Assembly (NCBI RefSeq): GCF_009906955.1
Contig: NZ_CP047656.1
Span: forward strand, 124,001-188,000
Source of the DNA: Paraglaciecola mesophila
GTDB lineage: Bacteria > Pseudomonadota > Gammaproteobacteria > Enterobacterales > Alteromonadaceae
Direction: 5' to 3'
Length of the DNA: 64,000 nucleotides
The notes beneath the pieces were generated by a model that saw only the letters and a list, made by a program, of their open reading frames with translations, was not told the origin of the DNA and did not search any database. A program made the translations under genes and the position numbers. Positions 1-10,821 of this stretch are shown piece after piece. Within the stretch, counting starts at the first letter, position 1; each line of letters opens with the position of its first letter.

Positions 1-1
1 T

Positions 2-2293
2 TCATCTGTGTGGTTAGAATACAGCGTGCACGGCAATGAAATTAGCAGTACCGATGCTGCCATGATGACGGCATATCATTTACTTGCGGGCGAAGGCGAA
101 GTAACGGTTGATAACATCATGCAAAACAGCATCGTGTTTATCGACCCGCTGCAAAACCCAGATGGTCGTAGCCGCTTTATTGCCAATTATTACTCCACAG
201 TAGGCATGAACCATAGCAGTGACAGATTATCTGCTGAGCATAATGAACCTTGGCCTCGCGGACGTGCGAATCATTATTTGTTTGATATGAACCGTGATTG
301 GCTAGCCATTACCCAACCAGAAACCAAAGGTCGTATTGCTAGTTTGAAAAAATATCACCCGCTGGTGGTCATCGATTTACATGAGATGGGCGGTGATGAA
401 AGTTATTACTTTGCTCCGTCAGCACAGCCTGTTAATCCACATATGACTCAGGCGCAAATCGACAATATTAATTTGGTAGGGCGCAATAATGCTAAGCATT
501 TTGATGCCAATGGCTTTGATTATTTTACCCGTGAAATCTTTGATGCCTTCTACCCTGGCTACGGTGACAGCTGGCCGACCTTTTATGGTGCTGCTGCGTC
601 CACGTATGAAGTGGCCTCTTCTCGCGGCCAAATATTCCGCCGTTTGGATGGGAGCGAGCTTAGTTATGAAGATACCGTACTACGTCACTTCGTGGCTTCT
701 ATTTCTACTGCAGAGGCCGTAGCGAATAACCGAACGAAGTTACTTAACGATTATTACCAGTATCAAATTGATGCCATTGAGGCTGGCAGGTCTGACAAAA
801 AAGAGCGCGTATTTATTCTGCCAAATAAACGCGATCGTGCCGGTCACTTTAAGCTAGCGAAACTAATGACAGAGCATGGCGTAGACGTTTATCAAACCAC
901 AGAAAAAGTAAAAATGTGCGGCGAAACCTATGCGCCAGGAAGCTACTATATCGATACCGCACAGCCTAGAGGGCGTTTTGTAAAAACCACTTTCACTCAA
1001 CAGGTCGATATGAGCAAAGCGTTTATCAAGGAGCAAGAACGCCGCCGAGAGAGAAAACTAGGGGATCAAATATATGATGTAACGGGCTGGTCATTGCCCT
1101 TAATGTACAACCTAGCGGTAAACACCTGTGGTAAAAGTGTATCTGGGGATCATCGTTTGGTGAAAATGACTGACACGCTTGAAGGTCATGTCACAAACGC
1201 AAATGCCACAGTCGCGTATATCGTGCCTTGGGGCGATATGGCAGCAGGGCGATTTTTAACTGCCGCGTTACAGCAAAACATTACACTTAAAACGGCCGAT
1301 CGCGCGTTTACCATAGATGATAATACGCGCTACCCAGCCGGTAGCTTAATCATCGAAGTGGCAGCAAATAATGCCGATATTGCTGCTACCGTGCAAGAAA
1401 TCGCCACTCAAAGCGGTGCGCTTGTTGATGGAGTAAATACCAGTTGGGTAACAGAAGGGCCAAGTTTTGGTAGTAACGACACTTACTTAATGAGTGCACC
1501 AAAAATCGCGATGGCCTGGGATGACCCAACGTCTTCGTTAAGTGCGGGCAATACCCGCTACGTGATTGAGCAGCAATTTGGTTATCCGGTGACGGCTATC
1601 CGCACGTCGACCTTAGTCAATGCAGATTTGCGTCACTATCAGGTGTTAATTCTACCCTCAGGGCGCTATCAAAATGGTTTAGGTAAGGCCGGAGCCGATA
1701 ATATAAAGCGTTGGGTTGAAGCAGGTGGTGTGCTGATTACCCTAGGTAGTGCCACGGCATTTGCTGCCGACGCTGATATTGGTTTGTTAGATGTAAAGCG
1801 TGAATTGGCGATTAATGAGCAAAACAGCAACGAAAATCCCGATACAGAATCTTCAACGGTGGCTGGCAAGGCCTATGCAAGCCGAGACGATTTAATCAAG
1901 CACAGTGAAAACAGTGAGGAAAGCCCTGATTTCGTCGCTGGAGTACTGGCTAATGTGGAAGTTGATCAAGAGCATTGGTTAACTGCTGGCGTTGCACCTG
2001 ACGTCGTGGGTTTAGTCTACGGGGATGATATTTTCGCGCCCATTCGCTTAGCGTCAGGCAAAAACCTTGCGTGGTTTAAAGGTGAAGAAGACGTGTTAGC
2101 CAGTGGCTACCTATGGAAAGAAAATAAAAAGCAATTGGCATACAAGCCATTCTTAATTCATCAACCTACTGGAAATGGCATGGTGATCGCCTTCACCCAA
2201 GAGCCAACAACTCGAGCCTATCTTGACGGGCTAAATGTGATGTTGATGAACGCTATGTTCAGCGCACCAGCCCATGCATACGTGGTGAAATAG
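2..2293 (+). CDS. M14-family zinc carboxypeptidase-like protein, 5'-truncated
   Basis: The reading frame is open to the window edge and its first residues already carry the zinc motif HGNE, so the real start and any signal peptide lie upstream. Other M14 features follow: NPDGRSRF and NRDW (substrate-binding Asn/Arg region), DLHEMGGD (third zinc ligand region) and a Tyr-Glu in TYEVASSRG that fits the catalytic Glu. The catalytic domain fills roughly the first 250 residues. The remaining 500 form a C-terminal extension typical of large exported M14 proteins of marine bacteria, possibly with a glutamine-amidotransferase-like fold. Expected role is extracytoplasmic peptide hydrolysis; the substrate is unknown. 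A strong terminator follows at 2390. Confidence 0.85.
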   Translation, partial: SSVWLEYSVHGNEISSTDAAMMTAYHLLAGEGEVTVDNIMQNSIVFIDPLQNPDGRSRFIANYYSTVGMNHSSDRLSAEHNEPWPRGRANHYLFDMNRDWLAITQPETKGRIASLKKYHPLVVIDLHEMGGDESYYFAPSAQPVNPHMTQAQIDNINLVGRNNAKHFDANGFDYFTREIFDAFYPGYGDSWPTFYGAAASTYEVASSRGQIFRRLDGSELSYEDTVLRHFVASISTAEAVANNRTKLLNDYYQYQIDAIEAGRSDKKERVFILPNKRDRAGHFKLAKLMTEHGVDVYQTTEKVKMCGETYAPGSYYIDTAQPRGRFVKTTFTQQVDMSKAFIKEQERRRERKLGDQIYDVTGWSLPLMYNLAVNTCGKSVSGDHRLVKMTDTLEGHVTNANATVAYIVPWGDMAAGRFLTAALQQNITLKTADRAFTIDDNTRYPAGSLIIEVAANNADIAATVQEIATQSGALVDGVNTSWVTEGPSFGSNDTYLMSAPKIAMAWDDPTSSLSAGNTRYVIEQQFGYPVTAIRTSTLVNADLRHYQVLILPSGRYQNGLGKAGADNIKRWVEAGGVLITLGSATAFAADADIGLLDVKRELAINEQNSNENPDTESSTVAGKAYASRDDLIKHSENSEESPDFVAGVLANVEVDQEHWLTAGVAPDVVGLVYGDDIFAPIRLASGKNLAWFKGEEDVLASGYLWKENKKQLAYKPFLIHQPTGNGMVIAFTQEPTTRAYLDGLNVMLMNAMFSAPAHAYVVK

Positions 2294-2389
2294 TGAAGTG
2301 TATGGCTATTGTCTATTGGTGCTAGTGGCCTTTGTTGGCAACTGGCATTAATGGTCTCGCAGATTAGCGCGCTATCTAGCGCCACTGAT

Positions 2390-2423
2390 AATGCCAAGTG
2401 GGGAAAACCACTTGGCATTTTTT
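2390..2423 (+). terminator. Rho-independent terminator after the M14 gene
   Basis: A perfect 12-bp stem (2390-2401 pairing with 2408-2419) with a 6-nt loop is followed by a T run. It ends the peptidase transcript about 100 bases past its stop codon. Confidence 0.8.
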
Positions 2424-2441
2424 ATTGGCTTGTTTACTCGG

Positions 2442-2497
2442 AAATAGCTAAATAGCTAAATAGCTAAATAGCTAAATAGCTAAATAGCTAAACCGCT
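2442..2497. repeat. 8-bp tandem repeat, AAATAGCT x 6 plus one imperfect copy
   Basis: Six perfect head-to-tail copies of AAATAGCT occupy 2442-2489 and an imperfect copy (AAACCGCT) follows to 2497. The array lies 10 bases past the fghA stop codon, between two converging genes. An 8-bp unit is a good substrate for replication slippage, so copy number probably varies between strains. It is outside any coding frame. Confidence 0.9.
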
Positions 2498-2507
2498 AAA
2501 TCTACTA

Positions 2508-3367
2508 CTAGGCTGATAAATGCTTAGCGTGAAAACGCAAATGATCTTCAATAAAACTACTGATGAAAAAGTAGCTATGATCATACCCTTCATGGTAACG
2601 AAACTCAGCGGGGTAGTTTGTCTCTTGTGCGATCAATTCAAGGGGTTTAGCTAGCTTCTGATTTTGGTAAAAGTCATCCGCGAGACCTTGGTCAATCAGC
2701 ATAGGCAGTTGTAAAAATTGGCCCTGTTGGCGCATTAACTCACAGCTGTCGTATTGCTGCCACTGGCTTGTATCCTCACCTAAATAATGACTAAACGCTT
2801 TTTCGCCCCAAGGGCAATCCATCGGGTTCACAATCGGTGAAAAAGCCGACACGGAACTAAAGCGCTTCACGTTCGATAGGGCAATCATCAGCGCACCATG
2901 ACCACCCATGGAATGCCCAGCAATTGCTGCTTTAGGTTGCACGTTAAAGCGCTGCTGAATAAGGCTAGGGAGCTCATCAACGATGTAATCGTACATGCGA
3001 TAGTGCTTATTCCACGGCGCTTGGGTGGCATTGACATAAAAGCCGGCGCCTAACCCTAAGTCGTATGCTTTGTCGTCAGCATCAGGTACGTCTTCACCAC
3101 GAGGGCTGGTGTCAGGCATCACTAGGATCAGGCCAAGCTCACTGGCAACACGCTGAGCACCAGCTTTGGTCACGAAGTTTTCATCCGTGCAGGTCAGCCC
3201 GCTTAACCAGTAGACCACAGGCAGCGGTTCACCCAGTTCAGCGGCAGGGGGCAAATACACACTAAAGTGCATTTGGCAGTTAAGTACATTTGATTGATGG
3301 CTAAAGCGCTTCTGCCAACCTCCGAAACTACGGTTTGCTGACACTTCTGTTGTTTTGGTATCAGCCA

Positions 3368-3368
<1 letters not shown>
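2508..3368 (-). CDS. fghA: S-formylglutathione hydrolase
   Basis: This 286-residue alpha/beta hydrolase of the esterase D family splits S-formylglutathione into formate and glutathione, the second step of glutathione-dependent formaldehyde oxidation in the cytoplasm. The nucleophile motif [10 protein letters not shown] is present, and [12 protein letters not shown] near the N-terminus is typical of the family. The length is normal. Its ATG overlaps the stop codon of the preceding dehydrogenase by one base (TAATG), so the pair is translationally coupled. The partner enzyme supports the assignment. Confidence 0.95.
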
Positions 3369-4516
<1,148 letters not shown>

Positions 4517-4573
4517 TCAAAGAAATGAAAAATAAAACTCACCCTTGAGCCAGTTGTACTTGTATGAATTAAA

Positions 4574-5032
4574 TTACTTGCACGCACCCATTAAGCGAAT
4601 ACGTCTGGTCTCCCAAATAATGTCGTCAATGGTGTAACCATTTGGGCATAGATCGCGCTTATCTATGGTTTGCTTTAAATGCAACACGGCTTTGTCTTCT
4701 AAGGCTAACTTGGTTTCGTTATTGGGCTGCGGATTCAAATTTGAGCCTAATGGGCGATTGCTTTGCCCGCCAAGGCCTGCATCGCGACTACCACCTCTGC
4801 TTCCATCTCTACTACCGCGTCTTCCGCCCCGTTCGCCTCTATCTGTATCTTCTTCGGGTAAATTGAACCAAGATAAACCGAAGGCGAATTGCGTCTCACC
4901 GTTATCGCCGATTTGAGTACTGAAGTGATCTGTTGTTTGAATGGGTTTTGGCTCATTACTGGCGCAGCCAGCTAGGCTCGCGACCAGCAATACTAAGGTC
5001 CATTGAACGACGTGTCTTTGTGTTTTTTTCAC
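4574..5032 (-). CDS. Predicted lipoprotein with Arg/Gly-rich segment, unknown function
   Basis: The 152-residue protein begins with a basic stretch, a hydrophobic core and the lipobox LAGC, so it should be a membrane-anchored lipoprotein. A low-complexity stretch rich in Gly, Arg, Ser and Asp lies near residues 64-95. The C-terminal part has two Cys (RDLCPNGYT and MGACK) that could form a disulfide. I do not recognise the family. It has its own transcription unit between frmA and the amidohydrolase. Confidence 0.7.
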   Translation of the reverse strand: MKKTQRHVVQWTLVLLVASLAGCASNEPKPIQTTDHFSTQIGDNGETQFAFGLSWFNLPEEDTDRGERGGRRGSRDGSRGGSRDAGLGGQSNRPLGSNLNPQPNNETKLALEDKAVLHLKQTIDKRDLCPNGYTIDDIIWETRRIRLMGACK

Positions 5033-5147
5033 TTAAGAATACTCATTTTTTATCGTTTGAAGGGTTAGTCTAAACGCTTAGCAGGGGGCTTAGCAATGGG
5101 AGCAGGGCAAGTGTTCTGTTTAACACTTAAGAGACCGTTATATTTGG

Positions 5148-6047
5148 TTAAAATTGATACCAGGTCGCGCTATTTTTAAACAGTAACAAGCACATTAAAC
5201 TAAGCGTCTGTGTACTGACTGAGTTATCTTGCTTTAGTGTGGTGGTCAAAAGCCTGTCATAACCTTGCCATAGCTCAGTATAAGAGCAGCTAAAGGTATT
5301 TAACGGGAAGTTACTAGCAAGCATGACCCTGCGCTCATCGAGCATGTGCACGCAGGCCATTACAGTGGCTTGCACGTCAGTGGGCGTATAGCCACGGTGC
5401 TGCATTTCCCAGCCAGAGAGTTTTATTGCCACATTCGAGTATGGCATTAAGGCGCTTAGGCTGCGTCGCCAGTGTGCAAAGGCTTGCTGCCAATTGCTGG
5501 TATTTGACTCAAGTGGCGGCCAGCCCCCATGATTAATGATCACCCGCAAGCTTGGAATATCCTCAAGCACCTTGCACAAGGCGTGTGTGGCTGAGGTATC
5601 GGTTAGCGAAAATTGGGCGTCAAAGCTCAGATTATGTTTAGCCAACAAGGCCAGGTTTTTTTGAAATATCGGGTTCGTTAATAGGCGCAAAGCGTCTTCA
5701 TCGAGTATATGGCGAACGCCAACCAGCGATGTTCGGCGCCTTAATTCAGTTAACACAGTGGGAAAGTCTTCTCGGGTTAAGTCACCCCCTGCGACACTTT
5801 TAAAGGGCAGTGTGCAATGTCGCTCAAGCCAATCTAGTTCCCGCCAAGGCTCAGCGTTATCAAATCCCGCTTCAATGTGCACGAAACCGGCTAAATTAAG
5901 CCCGGCTGGGGGCAACAACTCAGACTGGCCCACATCGCGGTAGATTGTGTGTTTGTCTGGCCAATGGGGCGGATTTTCCGGTTTTAACCAGCCATAGTGA
6001 CCGTCACTTAGGTTAAACAGATGCACGTGTGGGTCAATGATGTCCAT
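5148..6047 (-). CDS. Amidohydrolase of the TIM-barrel metal-dependent (L-fuconolactone hydrolase-like) family
   Basis: This 299-residue protein starts with the metal-binding motif DPHVHLF of the Amidohydrolase_2 family. Later family features are a central NHGG segment and a C-terminal ASNFP segment where these enzymes place the last acidic metal ligand; here the residue is Asn (ASNF rather than the common GSDW/GSNFP). Relatives hydrolyse sugar lactones or decarboxylate ring acids. A downstream-facing SDR starts 45 bases upstream and probably shares the operon, which suggests oxidation of a sugar followed by lactone hydrolysis. The substrate is not evident. Confidence 0.75.
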   Translation of the reverse strand: MDIIDPHVHLFNLSDGHYGWLKPENPPHWPDKHTIYRDVGQSELLPPAGLNLAGFVHIEAGFDNAEPWRELDWLERHCTLPFKSVAGGDLTREDFPTVLTELRRRTSLVGVRHILDEDALRLLTNPIFQKNLALLAKHNLSFDAQFSLTDTSATHALCKVLEDIPSLRVIINHGGWPPLESNTSNWQQAFAHWRRSLSALMPYSNVAIKLSGWEMQHRGYTPTDVQATVMACVHMLDERRVMLASNFPLNTFSCSYTELWQGYDRLLTTTLKQDNSVSTQTLSLMCLLLFKNSATWYQF

Positions 6048-6091
6048 GTCGCTGGCGTGTTATTCCTTGTTCATGTTGAGCTAAATAGCTG

Positions 6092-6847
6092 TTATTGCGC
6101 CGTGTAACCGCCGTCAATGACTTGCAAACTGCCAGTGATAAATTGGGCATGCTCACTGGCTAAAAAATAACACAGCTGAGCCACTTCGTCAGGCTGACCT
6201 AAGCGTCCCAGTGGCTGCAGGGCGGCTTCTTCTGCGTGAACTTCGCTACTGTCACGGCCAGACTTTTCAAGGTAGCTATCAATGGCATTGTGGTACAAAG
6301 GGGTTTCTATGGTGCCTGGGCACACCGCATTAGCGCGAATTTTATACTTGGCATAATCCAGTGCGGTGGTTTTCGCCATAGATGCCAACGCAGACTTTGT
6401 TAGGTTGTAGGCAAAGGAGTTTTGTTTAGCGATAAGAGCTTGATCTGAGGCCATGAGAATAATCGACCCTGCTTGGTGTTCGACCATGCTGGGCAAAACG
6501 CCCTGAATGGCCGCGTAAGCTCCTTTAACATTTATAGCGAACATTTTATCGAGCACGTCTTCACTGGTGTGCTCAATATCGGCTGACAAATGCACCCCTG
6601 CGTTTGAAATTAGGCAATCTATTTTAGGGTGTTGAGTACGTATGTGGGCAATGATGCTTTTGACCTGAGTGACATTTGAAACATCACACTCTCGCCAAGA
6701 AATAGAGGGGGTTAGCTCATTCGGGGCTTGTAGGTCTAGGTTGAATACTAAGTAGCCCTTTTGCGCAAATAACTGACATATGGCAGCACCAATACCTAAA
6801 CTACCACCGGTTACAATGCAAACTGCCTGTGCTGTGCTTGATGTCAT
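6092..6847 (-). CDS. Short-chain dehydrogenase/reductase (SDR)
   Basis: This is a classical SDR of 251 residues. The cofactor motif GGSLGIGAAIC is near residue 14, NAG is in LISNAGVHL, and the active site is YNLTKSA (Tyr and Lys) preceded by a Ser in SIILMAS. The C-terminal GSLQVIDGGYTAQ is typical. It probably oxidises a sugar or other alcohol with NAD(P). It sits directly upstream of the lactonase-like amidohydrolase in the same direction, so the two may act in sequence. Confidence 0.85.
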   Translation of the reverse strand: MTSSTAQAVCIVTGGSLGIGAAICQLFAQKGYLVFNLDLQAPNELTPSISWRECDVSNVTQVKSIIAHIRTQHPKIDCLISNAGVHLSADIEHTSEDVLDKMFAINVKGAYAAIQGVLPSMVEHQAGSIILMASDQALIAKQNSFAYNLTKSALASMAKTTALDYAKYKIRANAVCPGTIETPLYHNAIDSYLEKSGRDSSEVHAEEAALQPLGRLGQPDEVAQLCYFLASEHAQFITGSLQVIDGGYTAQ

Positions 6848-6886
6848 ATTTCCTCTTATACGTATATTGACGAAAACCGATCCTGT

Positions 6887-7339
6887 TTATTCGTCGTCGA
6901 ATTCTTTGCCCATTTGTAGCGTGCGGGTAGCCAGTTGTACTTCTTTTAAAAATGACACCAAGGCCACAATCAAGAGCAATAGCGCGATGACGAAAAGGAT
7001 CACCACGGCTTTTGTTAAATCCATCAGTAAAAATTCACCAATAAACAAACAACAGACTACCGCACATACGAATAGTGCTGACGCAGTGCACATACCGATA
7101 GAGCGGTTAATGATCTTAATTCGTCGCCATAAGTATTTGAGCTCAACTTGAGATATTTTCAACTTTTCTGGATTTTTCAGAATAGCGACTCGGCGCTCTA
7201 TGATTCGCGCTCTATCGACTATTCGCCCTAAGCGGCCAGACATAACATTCAAAAAGCCCGCAATGCCGGTCAACATAAAGACCGGCGCGACAACAATTTG
7301 AATGACCTGGGCTAAATCAGAAATCGACGCCGCCATCAT
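6887..7339 (-). CDS. DUF2721 family membrane protein
   Basis: This 150-residue protein has one hydrophobic segment near residues 10-32, a basic cytoplasmic stretch (GRLGRIVDRARIIERRV) and two more membrane segments near 82-128. This layout matches the DUF2721 family, whose function is unknown. Its ATG overlaps the rimO stop codon (TAATG), so it is translationally coupled to rimO; a functional link is not implied by that alone. Confidence 0.75.
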   Translation of the reverse strand: MMAASISDLAQVIQIVVAPVFMLTGIAGFLNVMSGRLGRIVDRARIIERRVAILKNPEKLKISQVELKYLWRRIKIINRSIGMCTASALFVCAVVCCLFIGEFLLMDLTKAVVILFVIALLLLIVALVSFLKEVQLATRTLQMGKEFDDE

Positions 7340-8763
7340 TACGCACTCAAATCGCTATTCACCGTACGAGATGCCCATAGGTCGTATTCGTCAGCATGTT
7401 CAACTGTGGCGGTAATCAAGTCACCAGGTTTAAGCTCAACATCACCATTTAAATAAACTAAACCGTCGATTTCAGGGGCATCGGCAAAACTGCGACCAAT
7501 AGCGCCTTCTTCGTCGACTTCATCGATAAGTACCTGAATGGTGGTACCGATTCGGCGCTGCAATTTAGCGCTGCTAATTTGCTGTTGTTTTTGCATAAAG
7601 CGTTCGAAGCGCTCTTGTTTAACTTCTTCGCTGACTGGGTCAGGCAAGTCATTCGCTTTAGCACCTTCAACATCTGAGTATTTAAAGCAGCCCACGCGCT
7701 CAAGTTGGGCTTCGTCTAAGAAGTCGAGCAGCATTTGAAAGTCTTCTTCGGTTTCACCAGGGAAACCCACAATAAACGTAGAGCGTATAACTAGCTCAGG
7801 GCATAGCTCGCGCCATTTTCTGATGCGTTCCATGGTGCGTTCAGCAGCGGCCGGGCGTTTCATCAATTTTAGAATACGTGGGCTAGCATGCTGAAAAGGA
7901 ATATCAAGGTAAGGCAATACTTTACCTGAAGCCATAAGCGGCATGACCTTATCAACAGATGGATAGGGGTAAACGTAATGCAAACGTACCCACATGCCCA
8001 TTTCGCCGAGTTTTTCACACAGCTCTGTCATGCCGGTTTTTACCGGCATGCCATTCCAAAAGCCCATTTTGTTTTTCACGTCTACGCCGTAGGCGCTGGT
8101 GTCTTGTGAAATAACCAATAACTCTTTTACGCCAGCGTTTTTTAAGCGCTGGGCTTCATCTAGGATCTCGCCGATAGGACGGCTGACTAAATCGCCGCGC
8201 ATAGACGGAATAATGCAGAAGGTACACCTGTGGTTACAGCCTTCAGATATTTTTAAATAGGCATAATGGCGCGGGGTAAGCTTGACGCCAATGTCCGGCA
8301 CTAAATTTAAATACGGGTTGTGGCTTGGCTGTGGCAAATGCTCATGCACTTGGTTGACCACCTCTTCATAAGCGTGAGGGCCGGTAATGGCAAGCACATT
8401 CGGGTGTACTTCGCGAATTTCGTCTTCTTTGATACCCAAACAGCCAGTTACAATTACTTTGCCATTTTCAGTAAGCGCTTCGCCTATGGTGTCGAGTGAC
8501 TCCTGCACGGCGGTATCGATAAAGCCACAGGTATTCACAATAACGAGATCTGCATCGTTATAGGTGTTCACCACGTCGTAGCCTTCGGTGCGCAGTTGGG
8601 TCAAAATACGCTCTGAGTCGACCAGATTTTTCGGGCAGCCTAAGCTTACAAAGCCAATTCTCGATCCTGTCGATAAGGAACTGGGCTTATCCGCTTCAAT
8701 GGTTTTTACCGGTGTTTCTAACGTCGTCGTTTGCTTGGGATTAAAGGTTTCAACAGTCATCAA
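7339..8763 (-). CDS. rimO: Ribosomal protein uS12 methylthiotransferase RimO
   Basis: This radical-SAM enzyme adds a methylthio group to the conserved Asp of ribosomal protein S12. The N-terminal iron-sulfur domain has Cys43, Cys79 and Cys108; the radical-SAM motif is CNHRCTFC (Cys176, 180, 183); a C-terminal TRAM domain ends the protein. At 474 residues it is slightly long because of a variable leader of about 30 residues before [11 protein letters not shown] later start is possible, but an in-frame ATG close to the core is absent. Confidence 0.95.
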   Translation of the reverse strand: MMTVETFNPKQTTTLETPVKTIEADKPSSLSTGSRIGFVSLGCPKNLVDSERILTQLRTEGYDVVNTYNDADLVIVNTCGFIDTAVQESLDTIGEALTENGKVIVTGCLGIKEDEIREVHPNVLAITGPHAYEEVVNQVHEHLPQPSHNPYLNLVPDIGVKLTPRHYAYLKISEGCNHRCTFCIIPSMRGDLVSRPIGEILDEAQRLKNAGVKELLVISQDTSAYGVDVKNKMGFWNGMPVKTGMTELCEKLGEMGMWVRLHYVYPYPSVDKVMPLMASGKVLPYLDIPFQHASPRILKLMKRPAAAERTMERIRKWRELCPELVIRSTFIVGFPGETEEDFQMLLDFLDEAQLERVGCFKYSDVEGAKANDLPDPVSEEVKQERFERFMQKQQQISSAKLQRRIGTTIQVLIDEVDEEGAIGRSFADAPEIDGLVYLNGDVELKPGDLITATVEHADEYDLWASRTVNSDLSA

Positions 8764-9143
8764 ATGCTCAAAATAAAGTAATGTATCGCGGCGTGTGCCA
8801 ATTGTTGGGATTATAACGGAATTGCGTGAGGAATGTCATGGGATTCAAGTAGGGCTAGCGGTTTGACTTTTTTACGGATGAAAGCTGCATAGAAATGCCA
8901 ATCGCTGTGGTTCAGCCTGTTATTTTATTCGAGTAGGGTTTATTTGCGGATAGGTGCATCTATTAAACCGCGGTTCTTATATAATCCTCGGGAAAATACA
9001 ACAATTTGTATATTGTGCTTATTTTCTATCTGTAAGGATGAGTCTATTTTGCTGACGAATTCGCCTGTCAAAGCAAATTCACACTATTATCCCCTTCCAT
9101 TATTGAGCGCCATGTACACTGCTGGCCACTACGAGTAATTACC
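8764..9143. other. Intergenic region between rimO and a DUF6172-like gene
   Basis: About 380 bases between divergent genes. A TATAAT hexamer at 8980-8985 could be a -10 box for the rightward gene, but no matching -35 box is obvious. A 64-codon open frame at 8944-9138 has no recognisable ribosome site or composition and is not called. Confidence 0.4.
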
Positions 9144-9431
9144 ATGAAAAAAACATTTGTTTTGTCTCACCCGAAAATTAAACTGCCACGCTTAGTCGAG
9201 GCAATTAAGTTTGAAGTTAAAAAGTACTTGAGACGAGAGAGAAAAAAGAGCCTACCACCAGGTGCTGACTACTGGGATTTTGATTGTCGTTTTGGCACGG
9301 ATAAAGACAATGCACACGTCATTCATCTTGGTTCGATTAACCAACATATCGATGAAGCCGAAAAAAAGGAACTTGCCTCTTTTTACTTAGAAATACTCGC
9401 TAAGCCCGGCGTTAAAAAACCAGCTGAGTAA
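9144..9431 (+). CDS. Small conserved protein, DUF6172-like
   Basis: This 95-residue basic protein begins MKKTFVLSHPKIKLPRL and contains YWDFDCRFG, which I associate with the DUF6172 family of unknown function. It is cytoplasmic, with no signal or membrane segment. The ATG is preceded by a weak ribosome site. It stands alone. The family name is recalled from sequence flavour and needs a profile search. Confidence 0.65.
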   Translation: MKKTFVLSHPKIKLPRLVEAIKFEVKKYLRRERKKSLPPGADYWDFDCRFGTDKDNAHVIHLGSINQHIDEAEKKELASFYLEILAKPGVKKPAE

Positions 9432-9618
9432 AATGCTTAACCAGCGAGCTTCCGTTTAGTTTAAACGGCCAAGGTTATGTAGTCTCGCGCTGGACGACAC
9501 AAATTGATTCGCCGTTATTCGGTGTGAGTTATCTGCTAGATACGTTTGTTGAGGCAGGGGAGCTCAGTCTTTACGGCGGGGGATTGTGTGACGGTTATTC
9601 GTCATGTTGATGACATAA

Positions 9619-9807
9619 CTGAATGAGCTGGTGGATGCGAGTAATACGGTGATTAGGGTTGAACACGATAAGTAGGTTGCGAGTAACAGCGATTGGGGCA
9701 TCGATATTCGCCCAGATGCAGGAGGTAAGGGCGGCGTTATTGTTGCTTAAGGGAATCCTTTTGCTCAAGGCGTTCCTGCTGACGTTGTAGCGAATCAAGG
9801 CACCTAA
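9619..9807 (+). pseudogene. Remnant of the C-terminal end of a UvrA-like ATPase
   Basis: In this frame the sequence reads LNELVDASNTVIRVEHDK, a stop, then SDWGIDIRPDAGGKGG and VIVA, another stop, and GNPFAQGVPADVV. This follows the order seen at the end of UvrA proteins (linker, NTVIVVEH with the switch His, ADW-ID-GP-GG-GG, GTP). Two in-frame stops (9673 and 9748) and the absence of the Walker and signature regions upstream show decay. The SDW form recalls UvrA2 paralogues rather than the main UvrA. Confidence 0.55.
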
Positions 9808-10187
9808 TGCGCTCTTTTTGAGGACGTGATCTGAGATGTTCAAAGTGTCATGTCATTTATTATCTAAGCCCTCATCTATCTCGTATCTTTACTGGTACGT
9901 GAAAATGAACGATTGCCAGCTCTTTTACGTAGTTATGCGGCTATTTGGTTGGTCAGGGCAGGGGGCATGGTTTTTTAAAGCGCATCATAGACATGAACGT
10001 GGGCTGACAAGATTAGCGCCACGCTGAAAAATATGAGTATAAATTTGCGAAGTGCGCAAATCGCTGTGGCCTAGCTGGTCTTAAAGGGTACGAATATCCG
10101 CGCCTGATTGTAAAAGATGCGTCGCGAGCGGTTGGCGAAGCGTGTGGGTATGACGATTTTATCAAGTTGCGCTTTACGTGCCGCTTC

Positions 10188-10391
10188 TTATGAAAGGAAG
10201 GCATCGACATCCAGATCCTCTAAACGAACCATCATTTTTTCGTAAATCTCAGCCGGGAAACAATAGAATGCAGATTCATTTCGATTCAATATAGCAACAG
10301 GATCGCCATAAACGCTGCTCGCAACTTTCATAGGGTTTGCTTTTAGTTCCGTAATGCTTGCAGCAACTTATTCCAAAATTCTCGCCACCAT
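10188..10391 (-). pseudogene. Degraded Phd/YefM (StbD-like) antitoxin gene
   Basis: Read on the minus strand, the frame starts MVARILE, hits a stop at codon 8 (10368-10370), then continues VAASITELKANPMKV, GDPVAILNRNESAFYCFPAE and IYEKMMVRLEDL. The order ASITELKANP...VAILNRN.PAFYC.PAE.YE is characteristic of Phd/YefM-family antitoxins. The early stop removes the DNA-binding N-terminus, and the C-terminal toxin-binding tail ends early. No RelE/ParE-type toxin frame follows. A 43-codon open frame just upstream (10428-10559, minus) is unrecognised and not called. Confidence 0.7.
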
Positions 10392-10593
10392 AACGGTCTC
10401 CGAAACGGTCTTTATATGGGTCATAAATTACGTCATTTTAGGCTGTCGTTGGTGGTTTAAGCGCATAAACTCGCGCACGACGTTCGCTGGGACAAAAATA
10501 CCTAGGCTCTCAGCGCTTCGCTTGATATTGTAGCCTGCGTATTTTTGCCCGTTATGCATTAGGTCTTTCACGGGTATTAAAAAAGGAATTTCA

Positions 10594-10794
10594 ATGAATA
10601 AACAAAGGAAGGATTTTCATCCAGTTACCAAGGCATGCGCAATGCTCGGCGCTGTTATCTGTGGCTTTTTCGCGGTCACTCTATTCGTCTCTAGTTTATT
10701 TACGTTACCTGATATTCTTACAGCATTAGTAGGCTGCGCTAAAGCTGTTCTTATCGCTATCCTTGGGCGAGCTTTTTGGTTTGCGGGAAGTTAG
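10594..10794 (+). CDS. Small membrane protein, unknown
   Basis: This 66-residue frame has a clear ribosome site (AAAGGAA, 7 bases before the ATG). It predicts a basic N-terminus and two hydrophobic segments (about 15-33 and 42-60) separated by a short loop. No family is recognised. Together with the 39-codon frame that follows, it lies just ahead of an AraC-type regulator. Confidence 0.55.
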   Translation: MNKQRKDFHPVTKACAMLGAVICGFFAVTLFVSSLFTLPDILTALVGCAKAVLIAILGRAFWFAGS

Positions 10795-10821
10795 ATGCTA
10801 CGGTGAATAAGGATATTTTGT

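Noticed and set aside
2442..2497. Short direct repeats as a CRISPR array
   Set aside because: The units are 8 bp with no spacers; this is a simple tandem repeat.
8944..9138. 64-codon ORF in the gap upstream of the DUF6172-like gene
   Set aside because: No ribosome site, no recognisable motif and no good codon pattern; probably chance.
10428..10559. 43-codon minus-strand ORF ahead of the antitoxin remnant
   Set aside because: It reads protein-like (SLGIFVPANVVREFMRL) but is too short and unrecognised to call; it may be part of the same decayed element.
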